This document shows positions 16,263 through 24,778 of a stretch of DNA of 64,000 bases, piece by piece. The position numbers were made by a program, and so were the translations under genes. The notes beneath the pieces were generated by a model, which saw only the letters and a list, made by a program, of their open reading frames with translations, searched no databases and had not been told where the DNA came from. Origin of the DNA: Nioella aestuarii (GTDB lineage: Bacteria; Pseudomonadota; Alphaproteobacteria; Rhodobacterales; Rhodobacteraceae); the NCBI RefSeq assembly GCF_050896395.1, contig NZ_JBPBBA010000012.1, positions 1 through 64,000 of the forward strand, read 5' to 3'. Within the stretch, counting starts at the first letter, position 1. Each line of letters opens with the position of its first letter.

Positions 16263-17211
16263 TCTTGTCGGCAGCCTCTTGAGTCGGTGCTGCGGGCACC
16301 TGTGCGTCGCTTTCGGCCTGCGCTTCGGGTTCCGGTGCGGGAAGGTCGCCCTTCACGGCCGGGGGCTGGCCGGTCAACATGCGCAGGATGGTCACAAGCT
16401 CATCCTTCATGTTCTTGCGATGAGTCACGCGGTCCAGCATACCGTGATCCAGCAGGTATTCGGACCGCTGGAAGCCTTCGGGCAGCGTTTCGCGGATGGT
16501 CTGTTCAATGACGCGGGGACCGGCGAAGCAGATAAGCGCATTGGGCTCAGCGATCTGAACATCACCGAGCATGGCATAGGAGGCCGTGACCCCACCGGTG
16601 GTCGGATGGGTCAGCACGACGATGTAAGGCAGGCCGGCCTCTTTAAGCATCTGCACGGCGACGGTGGTACGCGGCATCTGGATAAGGCTTAGGATGCCTT
16701 CCTGCATGCGGGCGCCACCTGCGGCGGAAAAGAGGACCAGCGGCAGTTGCCGTTCCACAGCGCGTTCGGCGGCGGCGATGATCGCGTTGCCCACATACAT
16801 GCCCATTGACCCGCCCATGAAGGTGAAGTCCTGCCCGGCGGCGACGATGCGGGTGCGGCCCACTTCGCCTTCTGCGACCAGCATCGCCTCGAACTCTCCG
16901 GTGCCCTTCTGGGCAGCCTTCATGCGGTCGGGGTATTTCTTCTGATCGCGGAAATGCAGCGGGTCGGGGACCGGGACGGGTATTTGCACCTCTGAGAACA
17001 CGCCGCCGTCAAACAGCGCTTCGAACCGGGCGCGCGGGGTGATCGGCATATGGTGATCGCAGCCGGTGCAGACGTTCAGGTTATCAGACAGCTCCCGGTG
17101 GAACAGCATCGTCCCGCATTCGGCGCACTTGGTCCAAAGGTTCTCGGGCACCTCGCGGCGGGAAAAGAGCGAGTTGATCCGGGGGCGGACGTAATTGGTG
17201 ATCCAGTTCAT
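16255..17211 (-). CDS. accD: Acetyl-CoA carboxylase, carboxyltransferase beta subunit
   Basis: The start at 17211 (MNWITNYVRPRINSLF) matches the family; the open frame runs further upstream but without family sequence. The four-cysteine zinc ribbon is complete (Cys29, Cys32, Cys48, Cys51). The carboxyltransferase core has GGSMGMYVGNAI, SAAGGARMQEG and THPTTGGVTASYAMLGD. With AccA it transfers carboxyl from carboxybiotin to acetyl-CoA, the first step of fatty-acid synthesis. The last 35 residues are an acidic, Ala/Pro-rich tail. It overlaps folC by 8 nt. Total 318 aa, normal for the family. Confidence 0.96.
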   Translation of the reverse strand: MNWITNYVRPRINSLFSRREVPENLWTKCAECGTMLFHRELSDNLNVCTGCDHHMPITPRARFEALFDGGVFSEVQIPVPVPDPLHFRDQKKYPDRMKAAQKGTGEFEAMLVAEGEVGRTRIVAAGQDFTFMGGSMGMYVGNAIIAAAERAVERQLPLVLFSAAGGARMQEGILSLIQMPRTTVAVQMLKEAGLPYIVVLTHPTTGGVTASYAMLGDVQIAEPNALICFAGPRVIEQTIRETLPEGFQRSEYLLDHGMLDRVTHRKNMKDELVTILRMLTGQPPAVKGDLPAPEPEAQAESDAQVPAAPTQEAADKNG

Positions 17212-17282
17212 GAGCTGTCCGTTTCTGCGACCGTCTGCGACCAGATATGACGCGCGGACGGGAAATGCAATTGCAGCGTGGC

Positions 17283-18173
17283 CTAAAGGCCCGTCTTTGC
17301 AAGCGCAAAGCGGATGGCGGCCCAGATGACGACCGTGGTGGCCATGTCGCGCAGCAGCAAGGGCACAAGCGTCTCTGTGTCGGCAGGGCCGAAAGGCGTG
17401 ACGTAAAGCGCAAGGCCCGACAGCGTGCCGCTGAGTGATACGATCAGTATCGCGGCAACGTTGTTGGCAAAGTGAAATCCCCAGGCCGCGCCGATATTGC
17501 CGGTGCGTGCCGTCAGGTCGGCAGCGCAAAGACCAAAGAGGCCAGTCGCCGCCACAACCAGCCAAGCCAGGATTGGGCCGTTGGACAGGTCCAGATGCGC
17601 GAGACCGAAGAGGATCGAGGGCAGTCCCATCCAGACCAGCGGCGTGTTGAACCGGGCGGCCAGCTGTTGTTGCAGGTATCCGCGAAAAAACAGCTCCTCG
17701 GCGCCGGTCTGACCGAGAATGACCAAAAGCGAGAGGGGAAGGAAGTTCAGCCAGAGGGGCAGGTCCAACCCGGGAACGGGATCATAGCCGAAGGGAAAGA
17801 CGGCAGAGGCCGCCAGCACGGCCAGACAGACCAGCGTGGCAATCGTGAAATGCCGCCGCATCCGCCGCCAGGGACCGAACAATGTCCAGGCGCTGCGGCG
17901 GTGGATCAGCGGGGTCACGGCCATGACACCGAAGGCCAGCCCCCAAAGTGTAGCGATGACCAAGAGGGTCGAGGTCGGTGTATCGGCCCGAGCCATTCGG
18001 TCGATCCATGCCTGTCCGCCCTCGACGCCCGCGGTCAGGAACACGGTTCCAAAGAGAGCAATCATCCAAAGAACGCAGATCGCGCAGGCCAGAACGAAGC
18101 CAAGCAAAAGCCAGCCAAGCCCCGGCCGCAAACGGGCGGGTGCCACATAGGCTGCGTGTGCTTTGTAGATCAT
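17283..18173 (-). CDS. CPBP-family intramembrane metalloprotease (CAAX protease-like)
   Basis: The start at 18173 gives 296 aa; the frame opens earlier but that part overlaps the ilvD promoter. About eight hydrophobic helices are visible. The CPBP/Abi motif EExxxR is present as GAEELFFRGYL (Glu159, Glu160, Arg164), followed by FGLAHLD and later a FHFANN histidine segment, the other family metal ligands. Bacterial members process membrane peptides or act in bacteriocin immunity; the substrate here is unknown. It lies 71 nt upstream of accD on the same strand and divergent from ilvD. Confidence 0.88.
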   Translation of the reverse strand: MIYKAHAAYVAPARLRPGLGWLLLGFVLACAICVLWMIALFGTVFLTAGVEGGQAWIDRMARADTPTSTLLVIATLWGLAFGVMAVTPLIHRRSAWTLFGPWRRMRRHFTIATLVCLAVLAASAVFPFGYDPVPGLDLPLWLNFLPLSLLVILGQTGAEELFFRGYLQQQLAARFNTPLVWMGLPSILFGLAHLDLSNGPILAWLVVAATGLFGLCAADLTARTGNIGAAWGFHFANNVAAILIVSLSGTLSGLALYVTPFGPADTETLVPLLLRDMATTVVIWAAIRFALAKTGL

Positions 18174-18300
18174 TGCTCGGACTGCCTGCCATTTTTTGCT
18201 GGATACTAGCCTGAGAGCCAACCAGCGGCAATCGCGCTTGTGTGAGAGAGTCGCGCGCACTATTCCTGATGGAAAGCGCTTTGGTAAGGGGAAGATAAGC

Positions 18301-20034
18301 ATGGCCACGGGTCCGAACGACAAGTCTCATCTGCCAAGCCGGCACACAACCATCGGCCCTGCACGCGCGCCGCACCGGTCGTTTCTCTATGCCATGGGGC
18401 TAAGCGAGGAAGAGGTGAACCAGCCCTTCGTCGGCGTGGCCACCTGCTGGAACGAAGCCGCGCCGTGCAATATCGCGCTGTCGCGGCAGGCACAGGCGGT
18501 GAAGATGGGTGTGAAACACGCAGGCGGCACCCCGCGTGAGTTTACCACCATCACCGTGACCGATGGCATCGCCATGGGGCATGAAGGGATGCGTGCCTCA
18601 CTCGCCAGCCGGGATGCGATCACCGACACGGTGGAACTGACGATGCGCGGCCATTGCTATGACGCGCTTGTCGGGCTTGCGGGCTGTGACAAATCCCTGC
18701 CGGGAATGATGATGGCAATGGTTCGGCTAAACGTGCCGTCCGTGTTCATCTATGGCGGGTCGATCCTGCCGGGCCGCTACAAGGGCAAGGACGTCACTAT
18801 TCAGGATGTGTTCGAGGCTGTTGGCCGCCATCAGGCAGGCGCGAATTCGGACGAGGAGTTGCGGGCGCTAGAGAAGATCGCCTGCCCCTCATCCGGGGCC
18901 TGCGGCGGGCAGTTCACAGCCAACACGATGGCTTGCGTGTCAGAGGCGATCGGGCTCGCTTTGATGAATTCCTCGGGTGCACCCGCGCCTTACGAAAGCC
19001 GTGATGCCTATGGTACGGCATCGGGCGATGCGGTGATGAACTTGCTGGAAAAGAACATCCGCGCGCGGGATATCGTAACGCTGAAATCTTTGCAGAACGC
19101 GGCGCGGGTCGTGGCTTGCACCGGCGGCAGCACCAATGCGGGGCTGCACCTGCCCGCGATTGCGCATGAGGCTGGAATTGATTTCAACCTGCAAGATGTG
19201 TGCGAAATTTTCCACGACACGCCCTATTTCGTGAACCTGAAACCGGGCGGCGAGTATGTGGCCAAAGACCTCTATGAGGTTGGCGGCGTGCCGGTGGTGA
19301 TGAAGGAGTTGCGCAAGGCGGGTCTGCTGCACGAGGATTGCATGACCGCCAGCGGACGCAGCATCGGTGAGGAACTGGACCTGATCGAGCGTGAGGCTGA
19401 CGGCAAGGTCATCCACCCGATTGAGACGCCGCTGACGGAAACCGGTGGTGTGGTCGGGCTGCAAGGCAACCTCGCCCCCGATGGGGCAATCGTCAAAGTC
19501 GCGGGGATGAGCGCCGAGGAACAGGTGTTCACCGGGCCCGCGCGGGTCTTTGAATGCGAGGAAGATGCGTTCGAAGCGGTCAAGGCGCGTACCTACAAGG
19601 AAGGCGACGTGATCGTCATTCGCAACGAAGGCCCCGCTGGCGGGCCGGGAATGCGGGAAATGCTGGCCACAACCGCCGCGCTGTCGGGCCAGGGCATGGG
19701 CAAAGCCGTAGCGCTGATCACCGACGGGCGGTTCTCCGGTGCAACACGCGGATTTTGCGTTGGCCATGTGGGGCCGGAAGCGGCGCATGGTGGGCCGATT
19801 GCGCTGTTGGAAGACGGCGACATGATCACCATCAACGCAGTGACCGGTGAGTTGTCGGTTGCCCTGACGGACGAACAGCTGGCCGCGCGCAAAGCGGCTT
19901 GGGCAGGCCCGCGCGAAACGATCTATGCCTCTGGTGCGCTGTGGAAATACGCCCGCCTGGTGGGGTCGGCCAAATATGGTGCGGTTACTCATCCCGGCGG
20001 AAAAGAGGAACGGCATGTCTACATGGACCTCTAG
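18301..20034 (+). CDS. ilvD: Dihydroxy-acid dehydratase
   Basis: IlvD dehydrates 2,3-dihydroxy-isovalerate and its methylvalerate analogue to the 2-keto acids in valine, leucine and isoleucine synthesis. The 577-aa protein has the three iron-sulfur cysteines at Cys56 (APCN), Cys129 (AGCDKSLPGMMM) and Cys201 (SSGACGGQFTANTM), and the C-terminal motifs GPAGGPGMREM and TDGRFSGATRGFCVGHVGPEA. The start at 18301 has AAGGGGAAGA upstream and avoids a non-homologous 35-residue extension. The next gene starts 20 nt inside its 3' end. Confidence 0.97.
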   Translation: MATGPNDKSHLPSRHTTIGPARAPHRSFLYAMGLSEEEVNQPFVGVATCWNEAAPCNIALSRQAQAVKMGVKHAGGTPREFTTITVTDGIAMGHEGMRASLASRDAITDTVELTMRGHCYDALVGLAGCDKSLPGMMMAMVRLNVPSVFIYGGSILPGRYKGKDVTIQDVFEAVGRHQAGANSDEELRALEKIACPSSGACGGQFTANTMACVSEAIGLALMNSSGAPAPYESRDAYGTASGDAVMNLLEKNIRARDIVTLKSLQNAARVVACTGGSTNAGLHLPAIAHEAGIDFNLQDVCEIFHDTPYFVNLKPGGEYVAKDLYEVGGVPVVMKELRKAGLLHEDCMTASGRSIGEELDLIEREADGKVIHPIETPLTETGGVVGLQGNLAPDGAIVKVAGMSAEEQVFTGPARVFECEEDAFEAVKARTYKEGDVIVIRNEGPAGGPGMREMLATTAALSGQGMGKAVALITDGRFSGATRGFCVGHVGPEAAHGGPIALLEDGDMITINAVTGELSVALTDEQLAARKAAWAGPRETIYASGALWKYARLVGSAKYGAVTHPGGKEERHVYMDL

Positions 20035-20767
20035 GGCGCTTATCCTGACATTGGTACTGGTCACGGCCTGCGGGCGGATGGGTGTTGGGCCGTCCGGCAC
20101 GCCCCCGGTGCGCGCCGTTTCAGTGACATCCGATTTGGTGACGATAGCGGGGCCGGATGGTTTCTGCGTCGATCCGGACTCGACCCGCGATAGCGGCGAT
20201 ACCGCTTTTGTGCTCTTGGGCAATTGTGCAGTGATTTCCGACCGCCGCAGCGCCGGGCAGCCGTCGGTTCAAGCGATCCTGACCGCGTCCCTGTCCGAAG
20301 CGGATGCCAGCCAGACCCTGCGCGGTGCGATCCCCGATCTTGGTCCCTTTTTTAACTCGGAAGAAGGCCGCCAACTGCTCAGCCGCGCAGGTGAGGCAGA
20401 TACGGTAGAGGTGCTGGACAGCTTCCATCAGGGCGATGTGTTCTTCCTGCGTGCCCGCGACAGCAGCGCCAGCGAAATCCAGAACGTCTCGGCTGATTAC
20501 TGGCGGTCTTATCTGGATGTGGGCGACCGGATCGCAACCCTGACTGTACTGGGCCGCGATGACAGCCCGATCCCGTCCGATACGGGATTACAGACTTTGC
20601 GGGAATTCACCCAGGCCGTTCAGATCGCCAACGCGACGGGCGCGGTTCCGGCCGCTCCGCTTGCTGTGCCGGCCGCGCCTGCCCCGGCGGTGGTTAATCC
20701 CCGCCCCGCTCAGCCGCGTGGAACGCTCTGGAATGTTGGACTGTTTCGGAGAATAATGGGTGATTAA
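20015..20767 (+). CDS. Predicted lipoprotein of unknown function
   Basis: The ATG at 20015 sits inside the end of ilvD, 14 nt after an AAAGAGGAA ribosome-binding site. The N-terminus is a lipoprotein signal with the lipobox LVTAC at residues 15-19, so the 250-aa product is probably anchored to a membrane. Residues 40-215 form a domain I cannot name, with two cysteines (GFCVDP, GNCAVI). The C-terminal 45 residues are Ala/Pro-rich (VPAAPLAVPAAPAPAV) and end in FRRIMGD. The ilvD overlap implies cotranscription, which need not mean shared function. Confidence 0.8.
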   Translation: MSTWTSRALILTLVLVTACGRMGVGPSGTPPVRAVSVTSDLVTIAGPDGFCVDPDSTRDSGDTAFVLLGNCAVISDRRSAGQPSVQAILTASLSEADASQTLRGAIPDLGPFFNSEEGRQLLSRAGEADTVEVLDSFHQGDVFFLRARDSSASEIQNVSADYWRSYLDVGDRIATLTVLGRDDSPIPSDTGLQTLREFTQAVQIANATGAVPAAPLAVPAAPAPAVVNPRPAQPRGTLWNVGLFRRIMGD

Positions 20768-20827
20768 CCGACCAGGGGCTATACCCTTGGCATTGCGTGG
20801 AACGAGTGGGAGCGGCAGACAGCTGAC

Positions 20828-21583
20828 ATGAGCGGTTTTCTGGAAAAGCGAATGCTGAGAAAGTCGGCCGAGAAATGGGTCGCCCTGGCGGATCGCACCG
20901 ATTCCATGCCCGCGGAAGAGCTGGAACATCTGCAACGCACCGCCCGGCGCCTGCGCCGTAAGCTGGATCTGTTTGTCGCCGCTTCTGAGGCGAGCCTGAT
21001 CCCCGATGGGCAATCCGAGATTCTGCGACCAAATCAATTTGACTGGGCCTGGCGGCCGGATCCCTGGACCGCCCCCCGCGCGCCCCGGGGCGTGGTCGAG
21101 GTGCCGTCGCCCCACAAGCTGACGGATCATGTGACCCTGTTTCATGATTGCGCCCGGTCCGAAATTGTCCTGCGCCAGACCCGCAACACCGACCCGTCGG
21201 TGTGTTGTGCCTTTGGGCTGCTGCTGGATGTCTATCGCTTCGACGGTTCGTTTCTGTCGCTGGTCCTGTCCCTGCCCGATGGTGCGACGAAGAACATTAG
21301 CCGCAACCACTATTTCAGCCTGCGCGCCCGCGTGGTCAGCGAACATCCGATCGAGATTTATGCCCGCCTGAATGTTCAGCACGGGCCAAATACCGAACAG
21401 ATGGTGCGGCAACTGGATCTGAGCGGTGACGTGGGGCTGGCAGAGTTCGACCTGGCCTATTCCAACATCAACGAAAAGCGGGTCGAAAAAGCCTGGATCG
21501 ACCTGATTTTCGACAACCCGGCGATGAATCAGGTTCACCTTACCGACCTGACGCTGACCCGCGCGCCGCGCGCCGATTTGTGA
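20828..21583 (+). CDS. DUF6478-like conserved protein
   Basis: A 251-aa soluble protein without signal peptide or membrane segments. The first 50 residues are basic and helical (KRMLRKSAEKW, LQRTARRLRRKLD). The remainder is beta-rich, with a WRPDPW motif and the segment LLLDVYRFDGSFLSLVLSLP. It resembles the uncharacterised DUF6478 family that I associate with Rhodobacterales. No catalytic residues stand out. It probably shares a transcript with the small gene 13 nt downstream. Confidence 0.72.
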   Translation: MSGFLEKRMLRKSAEKWVALADRTDSMPAEELEHLQRTARRLRRKLDLFVAASEASLIPDGQSEILRPNQFDWAWRPDPWTAPRAPRGVVEVPSPHKLTDHVTLFHDCARSEIVLRQTRNTDPSVCCAFGLLLDVYRFDGSFLSLVLSLPDGATKNISRNHYFSLRARVVSEHPIEIYARLNVQHGPNTEQMVRQLDLSGDVGLAEFDLAYSNINEKRVEKAWIDLIFDNPAMNQVHLTDLTLTRAPRADL

Positions 21584-21596
21584 AGGAACCTCGCGA

Positions 21597-21974
21597 ATGT
21601 CCGAATCGAGCCTGGTCAAGACACGCCTGAAAGCGGGCCGCTACGAGGGGCTGCTGAACTCCTCCTCCTCCGCGCCGGTGGTGGAGGCTGTCCACCATGA
21701 CCGCGTCATCGGCCTGCCCGAGATCGTCCCGATGGAAGGGCATCCGGGGCATTTCCTGCTCGGCTTCGACATCCCGGCAGAGGTTCTGTGCGACGGGGTT
21801 CAAACCATCCAGCTGCGCAGCTCTGAGGATGGCGAAGTGCTGGATCGCATCACCATCCTGACCGGCGAACCGCTGGAAGACGACATTCGCGCCGAGGTGG
21901 AATTCCTCCGCGAAGAGCTCGACCTTCTGAAACGCAGCTTCCGCCGCCATTGCGTGGAAACCGGGGCGGATTGA
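21597..21974 (+). CDS. Conserved hypothetical protein (125 aa)
   Basis: AAGGAACC precedes the ATG at 21597, 13 nt after the DUF6478-like gene, so the two look like one unit. The N-terminal 90 residues read as a small beta domain (GRYEGLL, HHDRVIGLPEIV, LLGFDIPAEVL). The last 30 form a charged helix (AEVEFLREELDLLKRSFRR) that could be a coiled coil. A role as partner of the upstream protein is plausible but unproven. Confidence 0.7.
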   Translation: MSESSLVKTRLKAGRYEGLLNSSSSAPVVEAVHHDRVIGLPEIVPMEGHPGHFLLGFDIPAEVLCDGVQTIQLRSSEDGEVLDRITILTGEPLEDDIRAEVEFLREELDLLKRSFRRHCVETGAD

Positions 21975-22308
21975 TTCAAGTGTCCTGCGACGCCCGGCGT
22001 CACGATTGAGCACTGCTTGAAAGACACGTGTCCGACAGCGTGCGGAAGTTGCCCCGGATCAGGTCCGCATCGGTGACGTGTGACTTGAAGGCTGGCTGGC
22101 ATTGACACGCCGTTGATGCGGTCAGCCTGCGCTACCGCCAGATCTACCCCAAAGTGATCTTGTTCGAACCATCGGCCCCTGTGGATTGGGGGATCGACCC
22201 CATTGCGTGAAAGGCGTGCTGAGGGCAATTTCGGGTCATTGGAAACGAAAAACACTTCATCGGACACGCCGCTCCGAACGGGCGGCACCCAACCAAAGGA
22301 AAAGACTT
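21975..22308. other. Gene-poor stretch, possible decayed coding remnant
   Basis: No intact gene with a ribosome-binding site is visible. From about 22107 to 22209 one frame reads DAVSLRYRQIYPKVILFEPS and continues to a TGA, with a stop immediately upstream and no start codon. It has the look of a real C-terminal piece, perhaps of a methyltransferase-like fold, left after deletion. No inverted repeats of IS type are seen. Confidence 0.35.
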
Positions 22309-22434
22309 ATGACGACCGTATCCAACCCCTCCCGCCGCACCCACCCCGGTGCGGCGGACTATTTTGCTGTGCCCGCACCCGTGCCATCCCCTTTCGAACC
22401 CGGATGCCGCACCTGCCCAAGTGACGCGGCGTAG
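22309..22434 (+). CDS. Candidate small protein (41 aa)
   Basis: AAAGGAAAAGACTT followed by ATG at 22309 gives a 41-residue product starting MTTVSNPSRRTHPG and ending CRTCPSDAA. It is proline-rich with a CxxC near the end. It ends 53 nt before fadH on the same strand, so it could be cotranscribed with fadH. A leader-peptide role or chance are both possible. Confidence 0.4.
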   Translation: MTTVSNPSRRTHPGAADYFAVPAPVPSPFEPGCRTCPSDAA

Positions 22435-22487
22435 AGGGTGACAGTCTTCCCGCCTTGGGTCATCTTTGCGCATCGGAGGACTCTATC

Positions 22488-24521
22488 ATGACCCATGCGC
22501 TTTACCCTCATCTTCTGGCCCCACTGGACCTTGGCTTTACCACGCTAAAGAACCGAGTTCTGATGGGATCAATGCATACCGGGCTGGAGGAAACAAAGGA
22601 CTGGCCGCGGGTGGCAGAGTTCTATGCGGAACGGGCCCGTGGTGGCGCTGCGCTGATCGTGACAGGGGGCATGGCGCCCAACAAGGAAGGTGGGGTTTTC
22701 CCCGGCGCTGCGGGGTTGTTCACCGAACAGGACATTGCCAATCACCGAGTGGTGACGGATGCGGTTCATGCAGCAGATGGCAAGATCGCCATGCAGATCC
22801 TCCATGCTGGCCGGTATGCCTATTCGCCCGATTGTGTCTCCGCCTCTCCTATCAAATCCCCGATCTCCCCCTTCCCGCCAAAGGAGCTGGATGAAGAGGG
22901 GATCGAAAAGCAGATAAGCGATATCGTCACCGCCGCTGTGCGGGCACGCGAGGCCGGGTATGATGGCGTCGAGGTGATGGGGTCAGAGGGGTATTTCCTC
23001 AACCAGTTCATCGTCAAGCACACCAACAAGCGCACCGACCGGTGGGGCGGGTCGTATGAGAACCGCATTCGTCTGCCGATTGAGGTCGTGCGGCGCGTGC
23101 GCGAGGCCGTGGGTGCGGATTTCATTATCATCTACCGCCTGTCGATGATTGACCTGGTGCCCGATGGGTCAACCTTCGACGAGGTGATCCAGCTGGCGCA
23201 GAAAATCGAGGCGGCCGGTGCGACCATCATCAACACCGGAATCGGCTGGCACGAGGCGCGAATTCCGACGATTGCCACCAGCGTTCCGCGCAAGGCTTTC
23301 GCCTGGGTGACGAAGAAACTGATGGGCAAGGTTGGAATTCCGGTCATCACCTCGAACCGGATCAATATGCCCGATGTGGGTGAAGAGGTGTTGGCGGAAG
23401 GGTGCGCCGACATGGTGTCGATGGCGCGCCCCTTCCTTGCAGACGCGCATTTCGTGGTTAAGGCGGCTGAGGGACGTGCCAATGAAATTGCGCCCTGCAT
23501 CGCTTGTAACCAAGCCTGTCTGGACCACACATTCAGCGGCAAGCTGACCTCTTGCCTCGTGAACCCGCGCGCCTGTCATGAGACAGAGCTGCGCTATGAT
23601 CCGACCGATGCCCCCAAGAAAGTGGCGATTGTGGGTGCGGGTGCGGCTGGTGTGATGACGGCGGTGATCGCCGCCGGGCGCGGGCATTCCGTGACGCTGT
23701 TCGAAAAGGCCGACAAGGTGGGCGGGCAGTTGAACATGGCCAAGCAGATCCCCGGAAAAGAGGAATTCTTTGGGCTGGTGGATTGGTTCGAAACGATGCT
23801 GGACACTTCGGGCGTGGATCTGCGGTTGGGAGTTGAGGCAGGGCCGGATCAGCTGAACGGGTTTGACGAGGTGGTGATCTGCACCGGCATCGTGCCGCGC
23901 GATCCGGGCATTCCTGGTCAGGACGGGCCGAACGTGCTGTCCTATATAGATGTGCTGGCGCGAAAGGCCCCGGTTGGCGAAAAGGTGGCCATTATCGGCG
24001 CAGGCGGCATCGGCTTCGACGTGGCGGAATACCTGGTGCATGAGGGCGAGAGCCCGACTGAGGATCTGGAGCTGTGGAAGCGCGAATGGGGGGTGGGTGA
24101 CCCTGCCACCGACCGCGGCGGCCTGGCCCCTGTTGGGCCCCGTCCCGAAGCGCCGGCACGCAAGGTCACGCTCTTGCAGCGCAAGAACGAACGGTTGGGC
24201 AAGCGGTTGGGGAAGACCACCGGCTGGATCCATCGTGCAGCGTTGAAGATGAAGGCAGTCGAGATGGTGGGCGGCGTGAACTACGAACGCATCGACGCGG
24301 ACGGCTTGCATGTAAGTTTTGGCGAGGCGCGGGAAAACCCGACGCTGATCGAGGCGGATACCATTGTGCTGTGTGCCGGGCAGCTTTCGGAGCGCACACT
24401 TGCAGACCGGTTGGAGGCCGCGGGCATGTCCGTTCATGTGATTGGCGGCGCCGATGTGGCGGCAGAGCTTGATGCTAAGCGGGCCATCAACCAGGGTGCA
24501 CGGTTGGCCGCAAGCCTGTGA
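22488..24521 (+). CDS. fadH: 2,4-dienoyl-CoA reductase (NADPH), FMN/FeS/FAD flavoprotein
   Basis: FadH removes double bonds at even positions of unsaturated fatty acyl-CoAs so that beta-oxidation can proceed. The 677-aa length is normal. Residues 1-370 form the Old Yellow Enzyme-type TIM barrel (LMGSMHTGLEE, ILHAGRYAYS, HTNKRTDRWGGS). The [4Fe-4S] ligands are Cys337, Cys340, Cys344 and Cys356. FAD- and NADPH-binding Rossmann motifs follow at VAIVGAGAAGV and VAIIGAGGIGFDVA. CGGAGGA before the ATG at 22488 fixes the start. A LysR gene and a hairpin/repeat pair lie downstream. Confidence 0.94.
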   Translation: MTHALYPHLLAPLDLGFTTLKNRVLMGSMHTGLEETKDWPRVAEFYAERARGGAALIVTGGMAPNKEGGVFPGAAGLFTEQDIANHRVVTDAVHAADGKIAMQILHAGRYAYSPDCVSASPIKSPISPFPPKELDEEGIEKQISDIVTAAVRAREAGYDGVEVMGSEGYFLNQFIVKHTNKRTDRWGGSYENRIRLPIEVVRRVREAVGADFIIIYRLSMIDLVPDGSTFDEVIQLAQKIEAAGATIINTGIGWHEARIPTIATSVPRKAFAWVTKKLMGKVGIPVITSNRINMPDVGEEVLAEGCADMVSMARPFLADAHFVVKAAEGRANEIAPCIACNQACLDHTFSGKLTSCLVNPRACHETELRYDPTDAPKKVAIVGAGAAGVMTAVIAAGRGHSVTLFEKADKVGGQLNMAKQIPGKEEFFGLVDWFETMLDTSGVDLRLGVEAGPDQLNGFDEVVICTGIVPRDPGIPGQDGPNVLSYIDVLARKAPVGEKVAIIGAGGIGFDVAEYLVHEGESPTEDLELWKREWGVGDPATDRGGLAPVGPRPEAPARKVTLLQRKNERLGKRLGKTTGWIHRAALKMKAVEMVGGVNYERIDADGLHVSFGEARENPTLIEADTIVLCAGQLSERTLADRLEAAGMSVHVIGGADVAAELDAKRAINQGARLAASL

Positions 24522-24553
24522 TCTTGGGTGTTTCGACGACTTCGTCGCCGACC

Positions 24554-24576
24554 TGCGGGGGGATCCTCCCCCCGCA
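24554..24576. terminator. Perfect 10-bp GC-rich hairpin downstream of fadH
   Basis: TGCGGGGGGA, a 3-base TCC loop, and TCCCCCCGCA pair perfectly. The hairpin lies 33 bp after the fadH stop and 7 bp before repeat copy B, whose GTATTTTT supplies a T tract. Together they could act as a rho-independent terminator for fadH, although the T tract is 11 bases from the stem. Confidence 0.55.
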
Positions 24577-24582
24577 CCCCCC

Positions 24583-24609
24583 TGGAGTATTTTTACCAAG
24601 AAGAAGGAG
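24583..24609 (+). repeat. Intergenic repeat motif, copy B (GGAGTATT-N4-CCAAGAAGAAGG)
   Basis: GGAGTATTTTTACCAAGAAGAAGG matches copy A at 14952 except for the 4-base spacer. It lies between fadH and the LysR gene, immediately after the hairpin at 24554. Copy A has no comparable hairpin. The shared 20 defined bases make chance recurrence in two intergenic sites unlikely. Confidence 0.5.
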
Positions 24610-24778
24610 AAAAGGCTGACGTCATCCCTTCCCAATACCGGGATGGATTGTGTCATGTTTTGTTTCTTCGCCCTTAACGATCCCCGGTAATACCCGGCTT
24701 TGGCCCGTAGTGCTCCGCAATCGCGCCGTATTTGGAAACGATACCAGTATGCGAAACGAAAAGAGCACAGGTGACCCA

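Noticed and set aside
15324..16511. 395-codon frame on the + strand opposite folC and the end of accD
   Set aside because: Antisense shadow; folC and accD on the other strand are unambiguous.
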